From Laguncularia racemosa (Eukaryota > Streptophyta > Magnoliopsida > Myrtales > Combretaceae): a stretch of 64,000 nucleotides of DNA. Both the position numbers and the translations under genes were made by a program. This document shows positions 34,001-46,575 of this stretch, one piece after another; within the stretch, counting starts at the first letter, position 1, and each line of letters starts with the position of its first letter. The stretch lies in NCBI GenBank assembly GCA_037954665.1, contig JBBMOL010000119.1, positions 1,116,001 through 1,180,000 of the forward strand, given 5' to 3'. Below the pieces are notes generated by a model. The model did no database searches. It was not told where the DNA came from and saw nothing but the letters and a program-made list of their open reading frames with translations.

Positions 34001-36782
34001 TCTTATCTTAATTACTAATATTATTGGAGTTCTCTTGATGTATATGTGCTATAAATAAGTGTAGGGAATTGATGTTAAATGAAGGAACCAAGCTTTGAGA
34101 ACAACATGATTCATATAGAACTAGTTAAGTTCAAGGCCAATGAAAAATAGAATTGAATTGTCAAGCTCACTTGTGGAATAACTTAATTACACGTCGTTGC
34201 ATTATTATCTTTTTTTTTATTTTAATTATGCATTGACCCAATCGCATTGATCGGTTTCATCGTTCCCTGATTTAAAAACATCCCTGTTTCTTGGCAGTTA
34301 GCTTAGCTTATCCATTTTGGTGGAAAAGTCAACGGTCAAGGTGTTTGACTCTGCAATAATACATATTTATTTGATTTCGATAGAGGCTTGATTCAATAAC
34401 TTGTTTTTATCATATACACACTAGTGACTTATAAACAATTCCTTTTTGTGCTGTCTTAATTTAAGTATCAATATTTAAGATTTAATTTTATCTACCATTT
34501 GAATAATTTTGATGCCATCAATCTAAATCGGAATTCATTGAATAGGTCAATGAATAAGTATAATGAAAATATTTTATATTTGTATCAAAATTCGATCAAA
34601 TCCTCTATTTATGATATTTATATCTATATGTATATATAAATGAGCTAACCTTAAGACTCTGTCCTCCCACAAGTGTACAACCAACAACAGATCCGTAACA
34701 TATAGCAAACTGAAGAGGTCCAACTAAATACTTGCCCCATGCTGGTCCTGTTTGGATTATTTGTGCACAACATTAGTAGTTTATAGTAAAAGAAATTTAT
34801 AAAGCATTTGGTACTACGTATCTGCTCTATTTGGTATAGTTTAGGCATACAATACTATTCATCCATTTCAAAGAAAGTCCAAGGGTCCATTTCAAACGAC
34901 AAATGAAAGTATATAATTGTGTTTTCATGATATGAGTTCAACAAAGAAAGTTTAGCTAGCTAGAGATCAGAAAAATCCAGATTGAAGAACTACTTATATT
35001 TATTCGAACTTAAAGTACTCCATTGCAGTTTGCTACAGTGTTTTATATTTTCAGTGCGTCTAGTTGTTTTGAAGATTTTCTCCTCGATATTTTATTAAAA
35101 TCAAAGCCTACATAAGGATGTAAATAGGTGAGTCCTTATGGAGAACCTAATCTATATAACTTAATAAAAACCTTGTATCAGGTTTTAAGATGTGATTTAA
35201 AATTATATAAGAATTGAAGTTGAGTTTTGAAAAAAAAAAAAAACCTAATAAGAAAATTGACCCAAGTAAAAAAATAATATATTAATAAGTGTCATGTATA
35301 CTTTATACTGATTTTACATTCATATTTAATTTTTAAATTTCATTTGTATATAACCCAGAAAATACAACGTATTACAACCTATTACTCTCTACTTTATTCC
35401 CCCTTTTTTTAATCTCATTCAAATTCTATAAAAAGCCACCTTACTCCTGTAGAGTTATTTATATGGACAGGTTTGGATAATAGGAAGAAAAATTCTTTTA
35501 AAGTTTTTACAGGTTCTAAAAGTTACTAACCCTCTAAGGATGAGTCAAGGTTTTATAAGATTTGTCTAAACCTCCTACATACATTCCTAGTTGGATGTTG
35601 CAAATAATTAATGATTGTTACCGATAACTAGTAATAGTAGGCAAATGATACTATTCGACCCCTAGTGATTATAATCAGTAGTCATACGAAATACTTGTAA
35701 AAAACAAGGAAAATGGTTTCCTCCTATAATGATGGAAATCGTTTTTCTCATATTCCATTGATTGATTTTCGTTTTCCATGATGGTTCGCAATAAAATTGA
35801 CTGCGACCTTTTGTATGTTAAAAACCCATTAATATTGTAACCTTTTGAAATGATCATGATAGAATTTGTAAATTCCAGGACATCTATTGAAAACAAATGT
35901 CGTAAAAAGCCTACCATACGTTTTTCATGAAACAAAGACGCATCTTTAATCTGATGAGAAAATTTAAAAATATGAATATATGGATGGATCAACAAATACG
36001 AACGGAGAAAGGCTTGATTAGAGTTTGCATACTACCCCATGTATCTCAAGTTGTGAATACATAGTATACGTACCTAGGATGTCAGTGGCCATGTCACGAA
36101 ACCTTAGTTGGCGACGACCTAGGTGGGCTTGCTGCTCCAGAACAAGAGAGAGAAGATTATATGAATAGAAAGTGACTATAGCCGCCAATATCAACCACGC
36201 TATTCCGGCACCCCAACCCAATAAGCTAAATGCAAAGGGAAGACTTAAAAGCGCCGGCGTAACTATGGAAGTTGTCAAGTGATACCCGCAATGCCACCAA
36301 TTTCCTGACACAAACAATTGCACCCAGATTCTTAATTTAGACAATATCAATCTTACTTTTTTGTGGTTCAAATTTTGTATTTAAATATACGGAAATCTAA
36401 AATTAGTGTCGAGATATTTAAGACTAGGTCGAATGCCCTGTCCATAAGTGATAGAATCTGAGTGGATGTACATGTGCTCAATGGCGCTACTAGGTTTTTA
36501 TTTATACAAGCGAGGAGGAGCCACGTACAAGAAGGATAAAACTATGAGGAGTACCCACGCAGATGTAGCTAAACTGGGTGGAAAGAGAGCTCCTGCGAAG
36601 CTAGAAAAATCAACCTCTACTGCGAAAACTGAATCAAGCTAGAGTATAATTGACATACCACGTGATTTGAGAACAAAGAGAGCTCCTGCATCTAGCTCCT
36701 TGGTTTGGTTGGGAAAGCCATTTTGCTTCTCAGAGAAGGAGACGACATCTATGGAAGCTGGAGGTAATTTTACGGTTCCCAT
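31034..36782 (-). CDS. GAT1-like: GAT1b: GABA transporter 1-like amino-acid permease (AAAP family)
   Basis: Seven exons on the minus strand: 36782-36659, 36304-36074, 34747-34650, 33453-33267, 32591-32461, 32149-31916, 31414-31034, joining in phase to 461 residues without stops. Exons 2-7 have exactly the same lengths as in GAT1a (231, 98, 187, 131, 234, 381 bp). The protein shares LDAGALFVLKSRG, NWWHCGYHLTTS, LPSFHSLRHVN, GIIPEIQATLAPPVKGKM and MLPFFGDI. Role: proton-coupled membrane transport of GABA or other amino acids, substrate inferred. The start is the ATG at 36782 (MGTVKLPPAS), because the position used in GAT1a reads ATA here. Intron 1 is only 354 bp. Intron 2 holds an insert of about 950 bp absent from GAT1a. 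T2 lies just downstream. Confidence 0.92.
34992..35938. repeat. Insert in GAT1b intron 2
   Basis: The intron matches GAT1a on both sides (AAATCCAGATTGAAGAAC on one, GATGAGAAAATTTAAA on the other), but about 950 bp between them has no counterpart. No terminal repeats, poly-A tail or coding content were recognised, so the nature of the insert is open. Confidence 0.5.
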
Positions 36783-37640
36783 GGCTGATCGCTCTACGAC
36801 CACTCCAGATTGATTGATTAGCGGTGAGAGAGATTATTGCTATTGAAATGTCCGAACCTGGAGAGAATTTTCATGGGTATTTAGCCGGTGGTAGTAAACT
36901 GACAAAAAGGTACATAATAAGGCAGCGATCGCACCATGTATAGTTAATTCTAGCATAGCTCATCTCTTTTGACTTCTTTTGGTTTGGTCAAATCTCAACT
37001 CTCCCATAAACCAAAAAAATATGTGATTATTACAGCTTTAGTAGAAAGCGGTCACGCACGTGTTCTACTGACCTCAATTATTGTAAGTACGCGGTCAAAA
37101 CTTCTCGTAACTTAGAAAACATAACTTGAAGATGATAGGTGTTGTTTTAATTGTATATAAAGTTTTTAAATTATTGTTTATAATTTAATAATAATTTTGG
37201 GTTACTAGCGACGTATAATATACATATATTTTTAAAATTATAAAAATATAAAAAGCATGTTTAAAATCCTAGAAAAACCATTCACATTTATCCAATATTT
37301 TTAGAGTGCCATTGCCCCTAGAATTCATGGGTGAATTCAATCTTGCACTGATTTAACATATTTTTGCCTCTCCAGATTTCCTTGGTTAGGACAAAATAAA
37401 CGTCTACCTGTGACCTAACCGTCCTTTAAAGTGCCCAGGACTACATGAATATAACGTGGGACACCAATTAGTATAGCCACCGATTCGAAAAGATTTAAAG
37501 TGTAATGATAGTCCATGGTGTCTGTATCTTCAGAAGCTTTCTACGTCAGGCAAGAAGCCAACCTTCTAGATTATCAGGCTAAAACATAAAGTTCAGTGAC
37601 TTGCGGATATATGGATAGTCAACGTCAAATGTTCGTGGTG
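36783..37640 (-). promoter_or_regulatory. GAT1b 5' untranslated and promoter region
   Basis: Upstream region of GAT1b, homologous in patches to 24365-25045. The duplicated unit ends near CGGATATATGGATAGTCAACG (about 37620), after which similarity to the GAT1a upstream ends. No core promoter element was assigned. Confidence 0.5.
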
Positions 37641-38777
37641 GTGGTCGTGTAGTATACTTAACCTGTGCGTATTTTTTTTAAATTTGAAAGCATGTTTCAG
37701 AATCTTTTTGGTTAGCTTTTTGATAATAAATTTGCCCTTCTCCTCTTTTCTTACAAGGTTTTCTCAATGACTTCTAATTAAATTCTCACTTTCCAGACTT
37801 TAGACCATCTTTATTATATTTATATCCCTATTGTTGGGAGTTAGGTATTTAGATAGTTTTGTCTAATCTTTATTGTTGAGAGTTAGGTATTTAGATAGTT
37901 TGTCTAATTTGTGTATGCTATATTGGTTAATAAAATATTAAGAAATCAAAATCATTGTTGAAATGACTAGATGATTATGAGAAAGATGGAGGTCCTAATT
38001 CACTTATTTCTAAAATAAATAGCTATGGAAAAAGAGTTTATGTACTAAAATAAATAAATACAAAAAAAAAAAAATAATGACCATTCGCCTTTACTTACTT
38101 TTGGAAGTCCTTTACCTTTTCAATTATTTGGAGTCCTTCTAAATTTCACAACTATGCTATTTGAGACTACTCCTTTTTAACTTTTCTGTTCTTCCACATT
38201 TCATAATAACTTGAAAATAGTCATTTTGCTATGTTATTTATTGATTCTATTAAAATTTTGGGATAAATACAAATATAGTCCATAACATTTTGGTTATTTT
38301 TTTTATTTAAGTCCAATAACCTTTTTGTTTTTTCTTTATGAGTTAAAAAACAATTTAAAATAAAGAGAAAAATATATATTTAGTATTTAACATTTGAGAA
38401 ATTTTCTATTTGAGTCATAATTTTTTTTCTATTTGAATTCTCATCGTTTGCAAAAGCATTCAAAAGAATCATTCATCCACGTAATTTTATTAAATAAATA
38501 AAATAAGAGAATGTTTAAAAAATAGATAAAGTAATTAAAAAAAGGGAAAATATAGAAAAATAATAAAAATTTAGAAAAAATAGAAAAATATTTGTGTAAA
38601 TAATTATAATTTATTATTTTGAATAAATATATATATAATTAGCTTATTATAATAAAAAAGAAAGAGAATTCAAAAGAAAAAAATTGCTAAAAAGAAATAC
38701 AACTGCCCTAAGGCAAGGGGGTGGCCAAAACTTTTTTTATTATTATTTTGCACATGTAATATTATTTAAAGTATACC
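37641..38777. other. AT-rich intergenic DNA
   Basis: Low-complexity AT-rich sequence with two imperfect direct repeats of GGAGTTAGGTATTTAGATAG / GAGAGTTAGGTATTTAGATAG (about 37836-37900). Nothing coding was seen. Confidence 0.55.
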
Positions 38778-39254
38778 AAAATGTTTGGGAAATCTACTAA
38801 AATAATGTAGTTTTTTTGAAAAAAATCAAGAAACAAAGTACCAAAAAAAAAAACTCATAAAATAGGAAGGTAATGTGCAAACTTGGAGCGCGTCTTTAGT
38901 TGAATAAAAATTATCCCAACTGAAGGCACATTTAGGGAACACGCATCCAGCACATCACCTTAGAGTTGCATCACGAGTACATGCCCTTAGTACATATCAC
39001 AAAAAAAAAATTAATGAATTTTAAATCAATATTTAGATTTTCTAAATTTATGAATTTTTTTTTCTTATGTAAACTTTTATTTTTTTAAACAAAAAAAAAA
39101 ACAAATTTAATTTGAGAAAATTTATTGTTGAAAAAAAATTTATGAAAATAATTATTAAAAAAATATAGAAATGTAGATATAAAAGTAGAAAAAAAATAAT
39201 TTATTAGAAGATGTTAATAAATTTAAAAATGTAAAATAATAATTTACCTATCAA

Positions 39255-39406
39255 AAAAGAAGTGAAATGTTATAGCATTGGTAATGGAACATAAAATCAT
39301 CAATTTCACAAGTTGCATGTGATACACCTCTCTATTCTAGATGGCTTGTAAATGATATCTTTCTTGTTGAGTTAAAAAAAAAAGGATCAAAAGGTTTAGG
39401 TTCCAT
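39255..39406 (-). pseudogene. PMD N-terminal remnant in MULE A
   Basis: About 85 bp downstream of the transposase stop, ATG at 39406 opens MEPKPFDPFFFLTQQERYHL, equivalent to MKFRPFDQLVLMQQE in MULE B (44021) and to MDLRPHDRSLLLSQIVYRSE after MULE C (58454). This is the usual start of plant mobile domain proteins. The frame breaks soon after and the rest of PMD is missing; the sequence passes into the terminal arm near 39250. Confidence 0.65.
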
Positions 39407-39490
39407 TTAATATGCACAACGAAATGGAAATATGTTAGCATTATACAAGTAACGATTTGACATCATAAATATGCAAGGCTATGTTAGGGG

Positions 39491-41055
39491 TTAATTATCC
39501 ATGCATCTCATGATCAATAATTTACCATTCTCGTGTCTACACAGGTACATTCTTCCATTGTGCCCTTTCTCTAGGCAAAGTTCACATATAATTCTATCTA
39601 GACGCTCCTTAATATCCATCTCTATGTGGTATCTTTTATGCTTAAGTTTTCCCTTTTTCCATGTAAGTTTTCCTCTTGAACGGAGTAACAGGAAATCTAC
39701 CTCCTCGTAATTGAGCTTGTTGCCTATGGGTAGGAAGTGGGTCCTATATGTGAGCTCTTGATGAGTCCACTTGTACCAATCTGGTATAACCATCGATATA
39801 TCAACCGTAATTGAAGTAGCCACTATATATGCGTGCAAGTATGAGATCTGGCACATTTGCCATTTCTGACAAGTGCTTATGCAGTGAGTAAAGTCAACAA
39901 TGTGCATTCGCCCTCCTCCCCTCAACCCACTCGCTATACAACAATTGCTAGTGAGCACTTCAAAAATTTTGTCCCATTTACTATAGTTGATGACCCTGTG
40001 GTTACTAACTCATAAACTCCATTTGTCTATCATTTCGGTGACATATTTAGTGAAGACTATATTCTTTGCTAAATTTTTAAGCGCCTTCGAATGCTTTTTA
40101 ATGAAATAGTACACACAATTGTAAAAAGTTTTCTTAACTAAAGTAGCTATCGGTAACCCCCGAGCTCCTTTTAACACGGAGTTATAGCTTTCCACAATGT
40201 TTGATATCATATATCCAAAACAATAGCAATTGTCATAGGCCAGCATCCACCTCTCTACTGACACATCATCAAATTATGCTAGGGCATCAAGCTTAATTGT
40301 CCTTACCTACTCCATGAAATAGTTTAGTTTTCAAATTTATGCCTCCATCCTTGCATAGGTGACTAATTTCTTACATTAGATATTTTTGTGAGACTAGTTG
40401 AAGTTGCTCGTAATGTGTCATATGCAAAACCTCTATACTGCTAAGGAAGGGCGCCTTCCATTAGCTCACTCATTGACAGCTGACTTGATGCCAAGTTGTC
40501 TATTTGAAATGAGACAAATGGTTTCACAATCGCCAACGACATATTCCTTAAGTTTTCTCAAAAACTAGCCTTATGTTTTGGCCAACTTGTCATCCACTAA
40601 AGCAAATGCCAATAGAAGTGTGTAGTTGTTGCCACCAATGCCACAAGCAATCAACAACTCATAAGTATACTTCCTAGATAGAAAAGTGTCATCAATGGTA
40701 ACAATAGGCTTAAGAAATCTCCATGCTACAACGTAAGGCCCAAATGCCCAAAAAACACATTTAAGAGTGGACACCCTGAAGGTATTCAATCTTCTCCATC
40801 CTTAATCAACTTGTGTTTCAAGATTAGTGTTTTTTATCGCATTTAGAAGCTTAGGTAGCTCATTGTCTCTAATTGCAATCAAGGCATAAGATGCATTACC
40901 CCATGGAAAATATGATGCCTATAAATTATCTTAACCCTTACTTCAATTGGATTGACTCCAATACTTTAACATATTATATACAAGAATTCGATGTAGTTCA
41001 CATTCTTCTTCATTTTCAACTTCTTAACCGGATCCTATCATATTTTAGCCTCTAG
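39491..41055 (-). pseudogene. MULE A transposase (MURA-type), broken
   Basis: In minus-strand order: ASYALIAIRDNELPK, then 40789-40571 with the MULE catalytic start VFWAFGPYVVAWRFLKPIVT, IDDTFLSRKY and LLLAFALVDDK. Next is 40264-40010 with ERWMLAYD and SYNSVLKGARGLPIATLVKK. Then 39958-39491 with the SWIM-type zinc-finger region (CQKWQM, the histidine part YLHAY) and a C-terminal CELCLEKGHNGRMYLC, resembling a zinc knuckle. The MuDR N-terminus is absent. Stops and frameshifts separate the pieces. Transposases of this family cut and paste elements with 8-11-bp duplications; this copy is inactive. Confidence 0.85.
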
Positions 41056-41199
41056 TTACCACTTACAATATTTTCAAATGCATACACCAGTAATTTGGCA
41101 TAGTCACCTATTGTTATCCTATTCGCAACATAAATAAACAATAAGCTAATCTACAAAAATAGCTAATATCAATTGTTTACATAAGAATAAAAGAAAGAT

Positions 41200-43850
41200 T
41201 AGTTTATAAAAAAAAATTAATAAATTGAAAATTTGTTAATTTTGTTTTAGAAATATAAAAATTTCATTATCTTGTTGAAAAATACCAAAATTTTAAAATT
41301 GAAAAAAAATTGAAATTATTAAATTTATACTTAAAATTGTTTTCATTTAAAAATAGTTAATATTTACATTTTCATAAACAAGTATTTTTTTACATTAATT
41401 TTTTTTAAAGATTATTCAATTACAAATATTTTTTATAACAATGTAAATAACAAACTAATATTTTACATTTAAAATTTACACAAAATTTTCGTAAACATAA
41501 TGTTCATCTTCTTCTCATAGTAACAGAAAAATTAATTATCACATTTTACATATTACAACATTTACATAAATCATGTCTAACACATTACAAACTAACAACA
41601 AGCAATAATATTAAAAAAATTAAAAGACTACGAAAAATCACAGCAAATGTCTTGTGAAATGGTGAAGACTAACATAGTAATAAAATAAAATAAAAACTTC
41701 AATTATTGATAAAAATATGTACCAAAATATTGCTTAATCGAGCTTTTTTCTAATGAAATGGGAAGATCTCAGCGAACTCGTCGAACTTCATTGATGATCC
41801 TCGACTCCTCGTAGAGTGACAAACTTTTCTTCTTCCTACGTAAAAGAGCAAGAAACTAGGGGAGAAAGGGAGTTTGCAAGAGTGGGAGTGTAAATGAAAT
41901 GAAGGTGTTCTATTTCTAGGTTTGTGTTATTATTGTAGGTGACCATGTAAACTGTAGTTAGCTATATAATAGGTTTGTAGGAGCAAGATCGAATATGTCC
42001 ATATGTGCTTTTATAGGTTTGCATGTATACTTTTATTTTTTAGGTTTGCAGGTTGTAGGTTTGTAGACAATTATTGGATGGTGGATATTAGATGAAATTA
42101 TTAGACAGTGGGGAATGTTGGAATTAATTGTCCATGCCTTCAGTTGAACCAAGTTTAGCCCAATTGAAGGTACATTCCGAGTTTGAGCCTTCGCCATTTA
42201 TTTTGAGAATTTGTTTGCAGTGTACCCTATTTCGCGATTATTTTTAAAAAATTAGACTATTTTAGTGGATTTCTCAAGATGTTCCCTTCGAAACTTAGTT
42301 AATTCACATAATATAGTTTCAACATATTTTTAAACTCTACCTTAAATACTTTTTCATACTACTTACTTTCTCTTTTTCATCTTTTCTTGTTCTCTTTTCT
42401 TCAACTTTGACTCTTTCTTTTCCATACATTCTTACATATTTTGTTCCATTTTTTGTAGCATTTCATCATCATTCTCTTCACCTCTTAGCAACTTATTTAT
42501 CTACATACCAAACTCTAATAACATTACTTAGGAAAAAGTGGAGAGGAGAAAAAAGGTACAAGGACATAAATGACGAGCTATTATTGATTACACTTTTAGC
42601 CACAATTATGAAAGCAACTAAATAGTGTAACTAAAATATATATTTAAAACAAATTAATCTTTAAATTTCACTCTCTAGCACTATCATAACTCAATAGGTC
42701 AAAGATATGATATGGAAAAATTCAAGAGGTAACCCTAAAAGTATGAGCTTAATGGGAGAAATTCACTAAAATAATGTACATTTTGAAAAATAATTACGAA
42801 ATAGGGTGCAAAAAAATAATAATTATTACAAAAACAGGTGGTGAAGACACAGACTCGAAGCGCACCTTCAGTTGAGATAAAATTTCCCCAACTCAAGGCG
42901 TAGACCGTGTGTGTGCCTTCAAATAATTTGTACTAGGCGTAGACATAGGATTCCACCATCTAATAATTTCATCTCATAATCCATTGTCCAATAATTGGCT
43001 ACCTATGGTCTACAAACCTATAATCTGCAAACCTAAAAAATAAAAGCATGCATGTAAACTTACAAACGTATTTTACAAATCTATTTTTACAGGATTACTG
43101 ACACTACAGTATAAATATAATAACACAAATACAGAAATAACACACATGGATTTTTATTTTTCTCTCACAAACTCTCTTCCTTCCTTTGTTTTTCTCTCTT
43201 ATGCAAGAAGAAGAAAAGCTTCTAAGTCTACAAAGCGTCGAAGAGTTGAACGAGTTCACTAAGATCATCCTATTTCCTAAAAAAAAAAAAAAACTCTATT
43301 AAGCTATATTTTGGTACGTATTTTTACCAATAATTGAAATTTTTTTTCTTATTATGATAGTTTTCACTATTTCACAAAACTTTTATAGTGGTTCTTAGTA
43401 ATCCTTTGATTTTTTTTTTTTAAATATTAGTTTGTAATGTGTTAGACATGATTTATATAACTATTGCAATATATAGCATGCAATAATTTTTCCATGACTA
43501 TGCGAAGAAGATCAACATTATACTAACGAAAAATTTCACATTAATTTTAAATGAAAATTTTTTGTTTATTATTTATATTGTTATAAAAAATATTTGTGAT
43601 TGAATAATCTTAAAAAAAATAATTAAAAAAATACCTATTCATGAAAATATTAATATTAATTATTTTTAACTAAAAACAATTTTACATATGAATTTAATAA
43701 TTTGAAATCTTTTCAATTTTAGAATTTTTTTATTTTTCAATAAAATTATGGAATTTTTTCATTTCTAAAAAAAAATTAAGAAATTTCAATTTATTAAAAA
43801 GTTTTTTTATAAACTAATCTTTCTTCTATTATATAAAATTGCCAAAAAAA
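41200..43850. repeat. Long inverted repeat formed by facing MULE A and MULE B arms
   Basis: The right arm of MULE A (about 41200-42275) is an imperfect reverse complement of the left arm of MULE B (42756 to about 43850). For instance CAATTATTGATAAAAATATGTACC (about 41700) pairs with GGTACGTATTTTTACCAATAATTG (about 43313), and GATGAAATTATTAGA at about 42094 pairs with TCTAATAATTTCATC at about 42958. A spacer of about 460 bp separates the elements. Confidence 0.78.
42285..42745. other. Spacer between MULE A and MULE B
   Basis: Unique-looking AT-rich sequence with CT-rich parts. A 72-codon open stretch (42407-42625) has no recognisable features and is not called a gene. Confidence 0.5.
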
Positions 43851-46565
43851 TTTCACGAAATGTTTTAAAAATTTTTAAATTAAAAAAGTTTTTTTGTTTG
43901 TTACATGGGAATAAAATCACCATTGTTGTGCATTAACCCCTAGCTTAGCCTTGCATATTTATGATGCCAAATCGTTGCTTGTACAATGCTAACGTTTTTT
44001 TTTTTCATTGTGTAGATTAGATGAAGTTTAGACCATTTGATCAACTTGTTTTGATGCAACAGGAATGATATCATTCATAGGTCATCTAGGATGGAGAGAT
44101 AAATCACAGGCAACTTATGAAATTGATCACTTTAATTTCCATTGCCAATGCTACAACATTTCACTTCTTTACTTTTAGGACCAATCATGGCTCATTGTTC
44201 AACGTCGTGAGTTATCACTTTGGCGCATCGAGAACATTATCTCACTAAATCTATAGATGGAGCCATATCTGCAGTCGACAAGTTTTCAAGGTGTGAGTCA
44301 CCTACCCTTTATACAGCTAGATTGACATATGATCAATGCCTTGGTTGAGTAATGGAGGCAAGAGATGCACACATTTCATATGTCGACTGGAGAGTTCACT
44401 ATCACTTTGCAAGATGTTGAGATCTAACTAGGCCTCCTAGTTGATGGTCATGTAGTGACAAGGAGTAGTTTCTTATATTAGATTGCCATATGTTAGGGAT
44501 TGCTTAGGGCAATACCAGGGTCAGGCAGTAAGGGGGGCGCATTAGTATGATGTGGCTTCAGGATATGTACTAGGTCCTGCCAAACTACGTAGATATTGAG
44601 CAAGTTGTCTGTCATATGCGTGCGTACATTTTGCAGCTACTCGGCGGATTTATCTTTGTCAATAAATATAGCATCCTCGTACATAGCATGTTTTTATCAC
44701 TGCTAAAGTACTTCGATGTAACGGGTACATATAGTTAGGGGTTTAAATGTTTAGCTTGGTTGTATTGTCAACTTTGTGTTGCATCTACCGTATTGGTTCA
44801 CGAGATTGAAGGGACAACGATGCTCTTATAGGTTTAGGCATGGGATAAATTCCCCTATATAGCACCTGTTAGCCGCCATGGACTTGTTATAGAGGCTAGA
44901 GCTCCTTTGGCTGCATGATGGAAGATAAGCTTAAACACTCAATATCACCTAACCCATGTTGTCACCGCTTACCGGGATGCTCTCGATAAGCAAAATGCTA
45001 AGCAGGTATTTCTTCAACCTTTTTTCAATTTTCCATTTCATCATATGCATCATTACAATTGAATCTTACTTACTACCCTTTAAGTTGAGTGGGAACCATA
45101 TGCAGGAAATCTGACTCACATCCTACCACCTTTCTGTAGAGCAAGCAGACACATTTGGACTGCTTGGGTGTCGTTCATATGTTTCCACATAGTCGAGTGG
45201 CATTTCCCAGATCATGTTGCTAGGCAGTTTGAGGGTTGCCAATATATTCTATAAGATGTTAACACATAACCCCGAGCTCCATCAGATCAACTTGCGTGGG
45301 AGGGTTGATACAACATGCACCATACATAGCCTTATGGAACGAGCATTTGGCCCAGTTAGTTCACATAGAAGGCCTTCGTAGGGGTGCAGTAGGAATACTT
45401 GAGCTTGTATAAATCTATTGGTTGTCAATATGTAGAACATACGGGAGCAGTTCTTAGACATCTAATAAGTACAATATCAACACTAGCTCGATGATGCATT
45501 GCGTATCCGGTATTAATTCAATTTATGGTCTATTGTAACATGCGAACTAATAAATTACGACAAATCCACTTATCCTCATATCATATTACAACTATTGCTT
45601 TAACTGATCATAGTCTTGAGTTTATACATGATGATAGGGGGATAACACTGTACTTGCAGGCTCACTAAGGTAAGGAAGTAAAGGTTGAGCAAAGATGCAA
45701 CCTGCTAACATTTGGCAACAATAGTAGCCAATTTCTACATGTTGTAGGATCGCGGGACATAGATGACCCCAAAACCTGGCTCAAGCATAGGAATATCTAA
45801 TACAGGACCAATAGCTCCCATTGGATGCTGATGAAATGGATGATAACTTGACCTTAATGCCTAACACATGTCACACCACATCGTCATTCTATTATTGGTC
45901 TTTTCCCTATACCACCTGCTCCGTAGAAGAGATGCATTAATAAGTAACCAATGTATTAAGGTGAATCTTCATAGCCTACTATAAATTGGAGTCTAGTGCT
46001 TCTCTAGGATTTTGATGATGCCCCTTAGTACCATTCAACACAAGAGTCATAGGCTCCTCTTATTATAAATTTAAGGCTGACTGAAGAGCATAAAATTGTA
46101 TTTTCATGATTAGCATGACAATTGAATAAGAGAAGGAATAATGGGGAATAAGATACTATTTTATTTTATTTGACTTATAAATCTTTCAACAACATTAGCG
46201 ATTTATGTAAATTACTATTTGAAATTTATAAATTTATTGACATTTTTTAATAATTGTTTCTAAGATTTTTTTATAATTTTTTAATGATTTTCTTTACATG
46301 ATTTTTCATAAAAAAATTCCAATGATAAATTTTCTCAAATTATTTTTTTTAGAAAGAAATTAAAAATTCACATAAGAATAGCAATTTTTTTTTCATAAAT
46401 TTAAAAATGATAAAAATTGATTTAAAATTTATACAAAAAAAAAAATCACGATACTAAATGTGTATTCTAGATTCACGCCTTCACTATCTATTTTTCGAAT
46501 TACTTTTTTGGATACCTTATTTCATGATTATTTTTCAAATTTTATATTATTTTAGTGGATTTCTC
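42756..46565 (+). mobile_element. MULE B (non-autonomous, carries a PMD gene)
   Basis: It begins GAGAAATTCACTAAAATAATG and ends, inverted, GAGAAATCCACTAAAATAAT. The flanking sequences AGCTTAATGG (42746-42755) and AGCTCAATGG (46566-46575) match at 9 of 10 and abut both ends, a convincing Mutator-type target duplication. The element has no transposase; its gene is a PMD protein on the plus strand. Arms and the PMD start region match MULE A in inverted order. Confidence 0.85.
44021..45490 (+). pseudogene. Plant mobile domain (PMD) protein gene of MULE B, broken
   Basis: ATG at 44021 opens MKFRPFDQLVLMQQE. Later blocks match PMD proteins well: EMHTFHMSTGEFTITLQDVE (about 44365), AYILQLLGGFIFVNKYSILV (about 44615), VWAWDKFPYIAPVSR (about 44840) and, after a probable intron (about 45005-45082, GT to AG), EWEPYAGNLTHILPPF, HIWTAWVSFICFHIVEWHF, PDHVARQFEG. 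Many stops and shifts interrupt it. The PMD is found in transposons and in host proteins of the MAIN/MAIL1 group, where it acts in silencing and development; the molecular activity is not known to me. Ends are approximate. Confidence 0.8.
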
Positions 46566-46575
46566 AGCTCAATGG

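Larger units (their letters stand above)
38787..42275 (-). mobile_element. MULE A (Mutator-like element with transposase)
   Basis: Ends are GGGAAATCTACTAAAATAAT (left) and, inverted, GAGAAATCCACTAAAATAGT (right). Flanking 9-mers AAAATGTTT (38778-38786) and AAGATGTTC (42276-42284) match at 7 of 9, a Mutator-sized duplication. Inside on the minus strand are a decayed transposase and, after it, the N-terminal start of a PMD gene. Its arms are inverted counterparts of those of MULE B. Confidence 0.82.

Noticed and set aside
42407..42625. A 72-codon frame between the MULEs
   Set aside because: No recognisable features, low-complexity composition and no splice context.
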